Shown: in pieces, positions 7,291 to 14,007 of the stretch
Position numbering within the stretch: the first letter of the stretch is position 1
Layout of the letters: every line of letters begins with the position of its first letter
Origin: CAWBRT01 sp049519595
GTDB lineage: Bacteria; Acidobacteriota; Terriglobia; Terriglobales; Acidobacteriaceae
NCBI GenBank assembly: GCA_049519595.1
Contig: JBEKQP010000123.1
Coordinates: forward strand, 1 to 14,717
Direction of reading: 5' to 3'
DNA length: 14,717 nt
Made by a program: the position numbers and the translations under genes
Notes under the pieces: generated by a model
What the model saw: only the letters and a program-made list of their open reading frames with translations
Told to the model about the DNA's origin: nothing
The model's database searches: none

Positions 7291-7584
7291 ATGACCGACA
7301 TGACATCGTCAGATCAGCCACGAATCGAAATTGAATACTGCACCCAGTGCCGGTGGCTGTTGCGAGCCGCCTGGATGGCGCAGGAGTTGCTGCTCACGTT
7401 TGAGCAGGAGATCAGCGGAGTAACCCTGATACCAGGCGCGGGGGGTATTTTCGAAATACGCGTAGGAGATACCCTGCTTTGGTCACGAAAAGATCAGGGC
7501 GGCTTTCCCGAGATCAAGGAGCTGAAGCGGTTGGTTCGCGACCACATCGCACCTGGAAAGGATCTCGGTCATATTGATCGTTGA
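7291..7584 (+). CDS. SelT/SelW/SelH (Rdx) family CxxC protein
   Basis: This small thioredoxin-like cytosolic redox protein (97 aa) is related to selenoprotein W, with cysteines in both positions. The family signature is EIEYCTQCRWLLRAAWMAQELL, with C17-x2-C20. The later GGIFEIRVGDTLLWSRKDQGGFPEIKELK and C-terminal region are typical of bacterial Rdx proteins of about 90-100 residues. The plus-strand frame is open to 7216, but residues before MTDMTSS do not belong to the family. The start is either 7291 or the ATG at 7300, and no strong ribosome binding site decides. It follows the binding-protein gene by about 85 bp in the same direction and may be co-transcribed. The redox partner is unknown. 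Confidence 0.9.
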   Translation: MTDMTSSDQPRIEIEYCTQCRWLLRAAWMAQELLLTFEQEISGVTLIPGAGGIFEIRVGDTLLWSRKDQGGFPEIKELKRLVRDHIAPGKDLGHIDR

Positions 7585-7642
7585 GCCGATGCGGCCTCGG
7601 CCTGATCAAACCGGCTCGACTGATTTGAGGGGTAGGGGAATC

Positions 7643-7975
7643 TCACCCCCGCAACGCAAATAACAGTTCAACAACAGTTACGATCAGGATTCCCAGCGCC
7701 TGCCAATTGTGAAGCAGGTGGTAGCGGACAGGCCATGCCATCCCGACCACAGGCACCAAGATCAGCAGGTTCCCAATCACCGAGAACGCTCGTGCGAGCC
7801 CATCGCTATGCCGTGCGCGTGATACGTTGAGGAAGCCACCGACAATCATGGCCACCGCGGTTCCTGACAGCGACAACGTGAGATGACTGGACGACTGGAT
7901 ACGGAAGTTCGTAACCGACTGAGCTACCCCGAAGGCAATCATCAGCCAGCCAAAGATCTGGTCAAGGGCGTTCAT
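7643..7975 (-). CDS. Small integral membrane protein, four spans, unknown function (110 aa)
   Basis: Hydrophobic segments at about 5-21, 34-51, 63-82 and 90-107 suggest four membrane helices with short loops, one carrying the basic stretch SRARHSDGLAR. I recognise no domain. AGGAG lies 5 nt before the ATG at 7975, which fixes the start well. It converges with the Rdx gene, and the two stops are about 60 bp apart. Likely an orphan inner-membrane protein; whether it belongs with the DoxX-like gene 200 bp upstream on the same strand is unclear. Confidence 0.75.
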   Translation of the reverse strand: MNALDQIFGWLMIAFGVAQSVTNFRIQSSSHLTLSLSGTAVAMIVGGFLNVSRARHSDGLARAFSVIGNLLILVPVVGMAWPVRYHLLHNWQALGILIVTVVELLFALRG

Positions 7976-8174
7976 CCTAGCTCCTGCCTCGTTAGATTAG
8001 CATTTGGCAGAACCCAAGCGGGTCGGCCCAGCAGCGTCGGTGCATCTTCACCCAAGTCCATCGAAATCGATTGCAATCGAGCTGCGCGGAGGTTGACGCC
8101 ACCAGGTCCGCCGCTCCCCGTTGGCGGTAAACGTCACAGCCGATCGTTAGAAAGAATTGGCGAAACTTAGAAAC

Positions 8175-8588
8175 TTACGGTAGTTCTGACTTCGTCGTTT
8201 CACGCCTTGTGTAGCGTAGCGCCCAGAAAACCAAAGGAATTTGCAATGGGAGCCGCAACCACTGCAGCCAGGATTTGCCCAGCCAGCCGGGAAAGGCAAT
8301 GTGTGCGACCGCCATATAGATGTTGGCAGGAAACACGGCTAACAGCAGGAAGAGCAGGCCATAAGCTGCTGCGCGCCGGCAACGTCTAATAAGTAGTCCA
8401 ACGCCGCCCAAGATTTCAGCGCCACCGCTGATCCGGACGAGCAACTTAGGCCATGGCAGGAAGGGCGGAACGATTCGGACGAAAGGTTCGGGAAAAAAGA
8501 AGTGAGAAAGTCCCGAGATAACGAATATGGCGGCAAGAATCAGACGACCGATCTCAGTGTTCCGGCTACTCCGCCGCTGCAATACCAA
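8175..8588 (-). CDS. DoxX-like membrane protein
   Basis: This 137-residue, four-span inner-membrane protein is of the DoxX/DoxD superfamily, whose members are linked to quinone or redox functions but are mostly uncharacterised. Features are the first helix RLILAAIFVISGLSHFFFP (SGLxHF is typical), a second segment GGAEILGGVGLLIRR with the usual Gly/Glu pattern, then LLFLLLAVFPANIYMAVAH (NIYMA is typical of this subgroup), and a last helix LPLQIPLVFWALRYTRR. The start appears to be TTG at 8588, six nt after an AGG-rich site (ACGAGG); no ATG exists nearby. It begins only 12 nt after the stop of the truncated DUF255 gene, so both may share one transcript. Confidence 0.85.
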   Translation of the reverse strand: MVLQRRSSRNTEIGRLILAAIFVISGLSHFFFPEPFVRIVPPFLPWPKLLVRISGGAEILGGVGLLIRRCRRAAAYGLLFLLLAVFPANIYMAVAHIAFPGWLGKSWLQWLRLPLQIPLVFWALRYTRRETTKSELP

Positions 8589-8600
8589 TCTGCACCTCGT

Positions 8601-8834
8601 TCATTTCGTCAGCTCGCGGACGAATCTGACATGGCACCAGTGACACCAGACCGCTTCCAAATCAAGCAATACGAACTTGTTCTCGCGTTTGGCCTGATCA
8701 AACACAGCATCGGACCACGATTGCCACTGAATGGTGTTTATCTTTGTCTCAGCCTGCTTTGTCTCAGCTTGCGCCCAGAGCTGAACCGCCAGGAGCGCGA
8801 AAATGATAATCATCAGGGATCTTTTTCTGCGCAT
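8601..8834 (-). pseudogene. Truncated DUF255 / thioredoxin-domain protein (5' stub, 77 aa)
   Basis: Only the N-terminus of a secreted thioredoxin-like protein of the DUF255 (YyaL/SPATA20-like) type remains. A signal peptide (RRKRSL, hydrophobic IIIFALLAVQLWAQA) is followed by IQWQSWSDAVFDQAKRENK, FVLLDLEAVWCHWCH (the double CH active-site motif at 63-68), and then VRFVRELTK and a stop. Intact relatives continue after WCHWCHV with an alpha-helical thioredoxin half beginning like M-D-x-x-T-Y. Here that half and any C-terminal domain are gone. I take the ATG at 8834; a TTG at 8864 is in frame. The sharp loss of similarity after WCHWCHV suggests a deletion that joined it to sequence just ahead of the DoxX gene. 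A short secreted peptide could still be made, but a thioredoxin fold could not. Confidence 0.75.
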
Positions 8835-8977
8835 GCCAGCCGCCTGTATTTGAGTACGTACCAAGAGGCGTCACGGATTGGAGCGACTGCTTGCCAATGT
8901 TGTACGGCAGGCAGCTTGAGGGCACCCGCCGCCCCTCGCATCATACTTAAAATCAAACCCTGCTGTTCAGGTGAGCT

Positions 8978-9235
8978 GTGGTAGCAGATTCCCAGTACCG
9001 CTTTCCTCCCGGACCTGAGACAAACCTGTTGTGGTCAACGTTACAAAAGCTGCGCCCGGCGAATCCGCTGAATCTGTTTCCTCACTTGGCGGAGAAGTAT
9101 GGCGATGCTGCCCACTATCAAGTCGGCTCAGCGCGTGATCGCCTGCATGCAACCGTTTACCGCATGATCCATTCCCATCGAGCGAAAGTGCAATGCGCGG
9201 CGGAAGGCCTAACCGTCATCTTTACTTGCGTCTGA
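8978..9235 (+). pseudogene. Truncated cytochrome P450 (5' stub)
   Basis: Residues 1-53 match the start of bacterial P450s: YRFPPGPETNLLWSTLQK (the FPPGP hinge), NPLNLFPHLAEKYGDAAHYQVGSAR (the usual xxLAxxYGDxxxxxxG of helix A and strand beta-1). After Arg53 the frame continues 32 residues (to VIFTCV) with no P450 character and stops. The I-helix, ExxR and haem-binding Cys regions are absent, so no haem protein can result. A GTG at 8978 with AGGTGAG just upstream fits an original start. It lies head-to-head with the DUF255 stub, about 140 bp away. Best read as a remnant left by a deletion. I did not see further P450 fragments in the other frames downstream. Confidence 0.7.
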
Positions 9236-9277
9236 AAGGGCATGCCCATTGCGCGGTCAACTTGGGCTGCCAGTTGG

Positions 9278-10165
9278 TCATTTCTGGCGTTTCTTGTGTC
9301 GGAAATACGCATAAGCAGATGCGCTAGCGACCAAGACCGACATCGCTCCCTGGGTCCATTCCAGGTGCGCGTGCTCGGTCGATAGGTGGATTGTCCACAG
9401 CATCGGCACCTGCCACAACTCCACCACGCGCGTGTAGAAAGCGCCCAGCATCGACATCACTTGGTTCATGTAGAAGTAGCCGGTGAGTCCGACCATCGCC
9501 ACCAGAAGCATTACGCACCACATTTGCGGCGAAAGCGACTGCAGTCCAACATGCGCTCGCGGCGTAAAGACGAGGATAACTCCGCCCAGCGCGCCGCCAA
9601 CCAATGCGGGAGCAATCAACCAGAACAGATGCTCGCCTTTGCGCTGTGCCATCTCCCACACCTTATATGTTGCAGCACGCGAGCCCAGTGCGATCAGCAG
9701 GAACAGAATGCCTCGCCGAGCGTTCAACACTGTGCCCGGCTCACGGCACGCCTGCACTGCAAACAGGATCAGCGCCGCGGCCAGCACCACCAATGTGCGC
9801 CGCTCATAGCTCTGCCGCTCGCCGCGAACATACGCCAATATCAAAGCATCCAGCAGCAACACCGCCTGAGTTACCCGGCCGCTCAACAGAGCAATTGCGC
9901 CGAACCAACCGACGAACGTCAACCCGCCGGTTAGCATGCGCAGCATTGCTACCCATGGAGAGCGCGGCAGCCACTCAGCCCGCACGGGTCGCACGATGAT
10001 CGCCAGCAGGGCCAGCGCCAGCAGTGATCGATAGACCAGAATTGAGCCAAGTGATAGGTCGGCACGCCGCGCCAACAGCTCAATCGAGAGTGTAATCGCC
10101 ACTTCCGAAGCGACCATTCCTGCGAGCGGCCCGCGGCTCCACAACGATCTGCGATTCGTCCCCAA
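9278..10165 (-). CDS. EamA/DMT-superfamily transporter
   Basis: The 295-residue inner-membrane protein has about ten hydrophobic spans arranged as two EamA repeats (approximately 15-130 and 150-290), the normal size for drug/metabolite transporters that export amino acids or related metabolites. Typical features are the first helix with a short SLGSILVYRSLLALALL, LTFVGWFGAIALLSGRVTQAVLLLDALI at the end of repeat one, and LGAFYTRVVELWQVP in the second. The start is uncertain: TTG at 10165 keeps a short polar N-terminus, whereas the first ATG in frame is residue 17 (SRGPLAGMV). Neither has a strong ribosome binding site. It is 127 bp downstream of pepF on the same strand. Substrate cannot be told. 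Confidence 0.85.
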   Translation of the reverse strand: MGTNRRSLWSRGPLAGMVASEVAITLSIELLARRADLSLGSILVYRSLLALALLAIIVRPVRAEWLPRSPWVAMLRMLTGGLTFVGWFGAIALLSGRVTQAVLLLDALILAYVRGERQSYERRTLVVLAAALILFAVQACREPGTVLNARRGILFLLIALGSRAATYKVWEMAQRKGEHLFWLIAPALVGGALGGVILVFTPRAHVGLQSLSPQMWCVMLLVAMVGLTGYFYMNQVMSMLGAFYTRVVELWQVPMLWTIHLSTEHAHLEWTQGAMSVLVASASAYAYFRHKKRQK

Positions 10166-10174
10166 GTCGCCATT

Positions 10175-10285
10175 CTAAATGGCGCGTCCATGCAAGAGCA
10201 TCAGGCCCAGAGCCACAAGAAGTCCCTTCGCGTTCAGCAGTGCATCCCCTGCGTTCGTGAACCACGCAATCTTGGTTCCGGCGGC
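10175..10285 (-). other. Short coding-like tail between pepF and the EamA gene
   Basis: On the minus strand an open frame without any start codon reads TKIAWFTNAGDALLNAKG followed by LLVALGLMLLHGRAI and a TAG at 10177-10175. It opens just after an in-frame stop inside the pepF end. The hydrophobic C-terminal half and codon choice resemble a membrane-protein tail, so it may be the 3' end of a lost gene. It is too short to identify and could be chance. Confidence 0.25.
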
Positions 10286-10292
10286 ACGCCGA

Positions 10293-12137
10293 TCAGCTCC
10301 TCAACAGTCGAGAAGCGATGGGTGCCAACTTTTCTGCTTCCGCAATCATCGTATCCAGGCTCACACGTATGCCTTCGGTCCAAAAGGTCTCTTCTGCCGG
10401 ATTGATGCCAAACGGCTGAAGAAACTCGACTACGTCTTTCGTCGCTCCGGAACGGAGCAGGTCCAGATAAAGCGGTTCAAACCGACTGCCGAGGTGCGAT
10501 TGCTGGGCATATAAGCTCTGCGTCAAAAGTTCGCCGAACGCATAACCGTAGACGTAAAACGGCCGATGGAAATGCGAAACGTACGCCCAGAGATGGTTGG
10601 CGTTTTCGTATGTGAACACCTCGCCCTCTTCTCCGTACAGCTCTTTTGCCGTCGCAAGCCACAATTCATTGAGCTCTTCCACCGATAGCTTCTTCGGCTC
10701 CTCCCATTTCGAATATGTCGCGTCCATGCCATGTAAGCGGCGTTCGAAATTCGAAAATCCAATCTGGCGCACCACGGTGTTCAACATCCCCTCGATCTTT
10801 TGGGTAATGAGGGCTAGGAGCGCGTGACTGTCGCCTTGATCGGCGAGATGCCTTTTCAAAAAGTTGAATGTCGTCATTTCACCGAAAACCGAAGCCGTCT
10901 CGCAATACGCAATCGGCGGCTGGGACATGAGCGGCCCCTGCGCTTCACCGGCCAGCATGCCATGAACGCCATGGCCGAGTTCATGTGCAAGCGTCATTAC
11001 GTCGTGATTCGAACCGAGGTAATTCAAAAATGTGAACGATTGCGGCCGGTTTCCCGGAAGCACGCAGGAGCAATTGAAAGCCCCGCCGCGTTTGCCTTTG
11101 GTGGCAGGCACATCGATGCGTTTCGCCGAAATGAAGCCTTGGATGATGCCTGTGAGGGTAGGACTGAAGCTTTCATATGCCGCCAGCACCGTCGTCATCG
11201 CTTTCTCAAAAGGTATTACTGTCGTATCGGTGAAAGGCAGCGGCGCATTGCGATCGCTCCATTTGAGCGATTTCATGCCGAGCAATTCTGCCTTCAGTCG
11301 ATAATAGCGGCGAGCCAGGGGCCCTGCTACATTCTTCACGGCGTCGTGCAGCGCGTCGACCACCACGTCGGGAATGCGATTCTCTTTGTTCCTCGCCTCC
11401 ATCGGATTGCAGTAGTGACGTTCCTTGCGCTCAACCGCTCCTTCGCCCACAATGACATAAAGCGTCTGCGCTGAGTACTTGCCGAAATACCCTCCCAGGC
11501 CATCGTTGATCGCTTTTTGTACTTCCGCGCGTACTGCGGCATCTTTCGAATTTCCGAGGATGTCGAGCATCTCGGTCAGGTTTTTCGTCTCGCCTTTATG
11601 GTCGAACCTAAGATCCGCCTCGCATTCGTCAAAAAACTCATCCCATGAACCCGGGCCGAACGGAGAACGCTTCGTAAGCGCCGCTTCCACCGGTTCACTC
11701 AAAAGGTGCGGCTTGAAAATCCGCCGATGCTCGATCCACGGTCGATGCCTCCTCACTACTTCGTCGCTCGCATACCATCTCTCCAGTACGGCATCATCCA
11801 GCGCCACCAGTTCCAATTCGAAGAACGTCAAGTATTCGCCCTGGACTTGGCTCATGGTCTGTTGCACGTAAGCCACCTTGGCCTTAACCGCTTCATTCGT
11901 TACGTCCAGGCTTTGAAGGAGAGAAAGGTAGACCATTACCTTTTCTCCAAGCATCTCAAGTTCCGAGTAGTCAGTAATCGCCCTGCCAAGCGTATCGGCG
12001 AGCTTCCCTTTGTAATCCGCGTTGAATTCTTCCGCGTGCTTTGCGAACTCCGCAATATCGAGATCCATGTGCGGGTCATCAATGCCGGAGTAGAGTGAGC
12101 TTAAATCCCAGCGAACGTTGCCATCGTCAGTATGCAT
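10293..12137 (-). CDS. pepF: M3-family oligoendopeptidase F
   Basis: This cytosolic zinc metallopeptidase of 614 residues (family about 560-620) hydrolyses short peptides in protein turnover. The oligoendopeptidase N-terminal helical domain spans roughly 110-180 and the peptidase M3 domain about 200-600. The zinc site is H385-E-L-G-H389 (LAHELGHGVHGML), with the third ligand Glu413 in CETASVFGEM. The substrate-binding region HRPFYVYGYAFGELL is near 530-545. All catalytic residues are present. The ATG at 12137 gives the family start (VRWDLSSLYSGIDD). I see no clear ribosome binding site. It probably forms its own transcript, with the EamA gene possibly distal. Confidence 0.95.
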   Translation of the reverse strand: MHTDDGNVRWDLSSLYSGIDDPHMDLDIAEFAKHAEEFNADYKGKLADTLGRAITDYSELEMLGEKVMVYLSLLQSLDVTNEAVKAKVAYVQQTMSQVQGEYLTFFELELVALDDAVLERWYASDEVVRRHRPWIEHRRIFKPHLLSEPVEAALTKRSPFGPGSWDEFFDECEADLRFDHKGETKNLTEMLDILGNSKDAAVRAEVQKAINDGLGGYFGKYSAQTLYVIVGEGAVERKERHYCNPMEARNKENRIPDVVVDALHDAVKNVAGPLARRYYRLKAELLGMKSLKWSDRNAPLPFTDTTVIPFEKAMTTVLAAYESFSPTLTGIIQGFISAKRIDVPATKGKRGGAFNCSCVLPGNRPQSFTFLNYLGSNHDVMTLAHELGHGVHGMLAGEAQGPLMSQPPIAYCETASVFGEMTTFNFLKRHLADQGDSHALLALITQKIEGMLNTVVRQIGFSNFERRLHGMDATYSKWEEPKKLSVEELNELWLATAKELYGEEGEVFTYENANHLWAYVSHFHRPFYVYGYAFGELLTQSLYAQQSHLGSRFEPLYLDLLRSGATKDVVEFLQPFGINPAEETFWTEGIRVSLDTMIAEAEKLAPIASRLLRS

Positions 12138-12474
12138 AGTTGTGAAGTCAGAGTACGGTTCGGATTTTCAGATAGGTTCGGCGCTTGGACAACCGGGTCC
12201 CCCAAAAAGTGTAGCAAAATTGCAATGTTCCGGCGATTCCGTAACCGAGGGCGAGCACCGGGTGGCGTCTCTCGGCAAGCCCGACGATGTTGAACAAAAG
12301 CTCTTCGATGTGGAGTCGCGGCAATTCGAACAGGTACAGCGGGCGTGGGGGCCCGCTTGATCAGTGTTTTAGCGGTTTTCACACAGTCGCTACCGAGAGG
12401 TGAAATTTAAGGTTAAATAGCGGATTTGTGAACCTTGTTCGAGACGGACAGAGCAAGACGACCAGGGCAGGTCG
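12138..12474. other. Intergenic region with a possible gene remnant and hairpins
   Basis: No intact gene is supported. A plus-strand frame ending at TGA 12360 becomes protein-like from about 12235 (SVTEGEHRVASLGKPDDVEQ, then KLFDVESRQFEQVQRAWGP) with GC-rich third positions, as for the 3' end of an eroded gene of unknown identity. It is not callable as a gene: the upstream half overlaps the pepF start and reads as noise. A 7-bp hairpin (12338-12357) and another (12457-12476) flank a plain AT-rich stretch. Confidence 0.4.
12338..12357 (+). terminator. GC-rich hairpin, possible terminator
   Basis: AGCGGGC and GCCCGCT pair perfectly over 7 bp around a GTGGGG loop, followed by TTGATCAGTGTTTTAG. 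The T-run is displaced and weak. It sits exactly at the end of the coding-like remnant, so it may be that lost gene's terminator. Confidence 0.3.
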
Positions 12475-12476
12475 TC
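12457..12476 (-). other. Perfect 7-bp hairpin at the stop codon of the YeeE/YedE fragment
   Basis: GACGACC (12457-12463) and GGTCGTC (12470-12476) pair around a 6-nt loop. The downstream arm overlaps the TGA (12477-12475). No T-run follows on the minus strand, so it is not a classical terminator. It could mark the deletion join or stabilise the short mRNA end. Confidence 0.35.
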
Positions 12477-12819
12477 ATCTGACTACCCGCCAGTCTTCAC
12501 GACGAACTTTCCACTCAGTAGTCAACATGGCGGCCGTCAGTGCCCCGGCGATGATGCCGACATCGATCAGGCTATGCATGTCGAGCAAGATTGGCTTTAC
12601 AGGATAAGCAGTAAATGGACTTGCCGTCTTCAGTCCCAGGTGCGTGTAGAGATTCGCGCCCCACATCGATATCTGCGGAAAGACACCAAGTGCAAGGGCA
12701 TACATGAACATAAACACATTTGTGACAACGAGGGCGATTGCTCCTACGCCCGTGGGCCACGGTTTACACAAAGCTGCATATCTTCCGGCAGAACATTTGG
12801 CTTCAGCACTGCGTTGCAT
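12475..12819 (-). pseudogene. YeeE/YedE-family transporter, N-terminal fragment (114 aa)
   Basis: YeeE/YedE proteins are polytopic importers of sulfur compounds such as thiosulfate (about 300-400 aa). This product holds only the first part: KPWPTGVGAIALVVTNVFMF and YALALGVFPQISMWGANLYTHLGL (helix 1-2 with the WGA motif), then PILLDMHSLIDVGIIAGALTAAML (helix 3) and TEWKVRREDWRVVR before a stop. In relatives the basic E-[FW]-K-[IV]-R segment is followed by a helix and the GYGARLAxGCNIG conserved core with its cysteine; that core is absent. The start is well supported: GGAGG lies 6 nt before the ATG at 12819 (an open frame extends further upstream to 13128 without support). It could be a genuine short half-protein, but the missing core favours truncation. 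The YeeE assignment is from pattern recognition alone. Confidence 0.6.
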
Positions 12820-13425
12820 AACGTGCCTCCTGCCGCGTTGTGCCACGGCAAGGTAAACTCGGTCGTCGTGGCGCTCCGGAAATCTTGGATCGGTGCAGGC
12901 GGAATCCGTTCCAGATGAGAGCGCCTGTAAACTTGTGCAGGAATTGGGTAACGACGAACTGGCGTCAGGAGTCAGCGTCAGGTGAAGCCGCGTTGGGTGT
13001 AAATCCGCATGTGTAAAGCTTTTATGTCGGCTGCGCAGCATTATACGGGGCGGGGCCGCGATAGTACACGAATAATGATCCCCAGAGCGGCGTTTCACGG
13101 CTTTATCTTGCTGGACGAAATTGATCATGCCGCCCGCGACCGCTTTAGCCGATGGGAATTGCCTAGGCTGGCGATGATTCCGATATCAGCTCAATTATGT
13201 TGGTTCAAGTTGAGCTGACGCTATCCTCATCTATTTCGTTCCTCTTCATCACCGATCTCCCGATAATTGTCTGAATGACACCAGCTCCATTTTTTCGTCA
13301 GGATTATGATTCTCTAGTCTGATTGCACTAAGTCGGTCCTGCGCAATGCTGGGCCCTGCTGTGGTCAACGGGGGTAGGGTTTGAGATAAGTCCCGTTCGA
13401 GTATTGAACAGCGAGAGTAAACGAC
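12820..13425. other. Long gene-poor region (606 bp)
   Basis: It lies between the YeeE/YedE fragment (-) and the DUF3870 gene (+) and should hold both promoters. The plus frame 13009-13218 and the minus extension of the YeeE frame lack ribosome binding sites and protein-like sequence. I see no RNA gene or strong repeat. It is long for this compact region and may be eroded coding sequence. Confidence 0.5.
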
Positions 13426-13776
13426 GTGGAATATGCGCGAAGTACGATTTTTGTCACGGGGGTGGCAAAAATTGCCAAAGATGATCCCATCGCCAGCTCT
13501 AACCAAGTCTTTTTTGTGAGTCTGGTTGTCGATGAAGAAACGGAACTTGTTGTAGATGCGACCTGCAACACCGTCAGGAAAATGACAAAGAACTTTATTC
13601 GGTCACTGCTGGTTGGAAAGAACCTAGCGACCGGAGTCGATGAAATGGTGCAGGAGATCCATCAGCGGTTTTTCGGCTTGGTGCAAAAGACGTTGATTGT
13701 TGCTTTAAAGGACGCGCATAATCGATTCATGGTCTTGAGAAAAGACAAATATCTTGGATCTGCGAATAGTTCTTGA
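13426..13776 (+). CDS. DUF3870 domain protein
   Basis: The 116-residue cytosolic protein covers the whole DUF3870 family (function unknown). Conserved elements are TIFVTGVAKIAKDDPIA (8-23), FFVSLVVDEETELVVDATC (29-47; the VDxxTxxIVDAxC core), TKNFIRSLLVGKNL (54-67), and QRFFGLVQKTLIVALKDAHNRF (80-101; the RYFGxxQKAxxxAxKDA core). Start is GTG at 13426 (residue 1 of MEYARST), with GAGAG about 9 nt upstream. The Asp, Lys and Cys in the conserved cores look like functional positions, but no catalysis is known to me. It is followed by a strong terminator, so it is likely monocistronic. The next gene, a dicarboxylate-type symporter, is in the same direction but separately transcribed. Confidence 0.9.
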   Translation: MEYARSTIFVTGVAKIAKDDPIASSNQVFFVSLVVDEETELVVDATCNTVRKMTKNFIRSLLVGKNLATGVDEMVQEIHQRFFGLVQKTLIVALKDAHNRFMVLRKDKYLGSANSS

Positions 13777-13871
13777 CTCGCCCTGTGACGCGTGATAACT
13801 ATGCGATTGTTGAATTAGTTTTGTTCTTATTTATCGGTATTTGAAGCATTCCTTCACTGACCGAGATAGGT

Positions 13872-13917
13872 AAGACCAATGCTTGCGTGAGTTGCGCCGC
13901 AAGAATTGGTCTTTTTT
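13872..13917 (+). terminator. Rho-independent terminator after the DUF3870 gene
   Basis: Arms AAGACCAAT (13872-13880) and ATTGGTCTT (13905-13913) pair, and after one mismatch CTTGCG (13882-13887) and CGCAAG (13898-13903) continue the stem around a 10-nt loop. The stem is followed by T13912-T13917. This is the clearest terminator in the window and separates the DUF3870 transcript from the symporter gene. Confidence 0.85.
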
Positions 13918-13972
13918 GTTGGGCGGGTTGTGACGTAATCGCGCAACGACGCTTTTTTCTTAATGGTTGCTA

Positions 13973-13985
13973 AGCCACCGTGGCT
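13973..13985. promoter_or_regulatory. Odd palindrome ahead of the symporter gene, possible operator
   Basis: AGCCAC-C-GTGGCT is a perfect 13-bp odd palindrome 10 nt upstream of the symporter's ribosome binding site (GAGGG at 13996-14000). The placement suits a repressor site or a small leader hairpin. No known regulator recognition sequence is identified. Confidence 0.3.
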
Positions 13986-14007
13986 AACTGTGGGTGAGGG
14001 TATCTGC

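Noticed and set aside
9386..9934. 182-codon plus-strand frame over the EamA gene
   Set aside because: Translation is rich in His, Gln and Arg with no hydrophobic pattern; the minus strand is a clear ten-span transporter.
10824..11474. 216-codon plus-strand frame over pepF
   Set aside because: Antisense shadow; the opposite strand carries the HELGH zinc peptidase.
13009..13218. 69-codon plus-strand open frame in the gap before DUF3870
   Set aside because: No ribosome binding site, no recognisable protein pattern and no codon bias like that of neighbouring genes.
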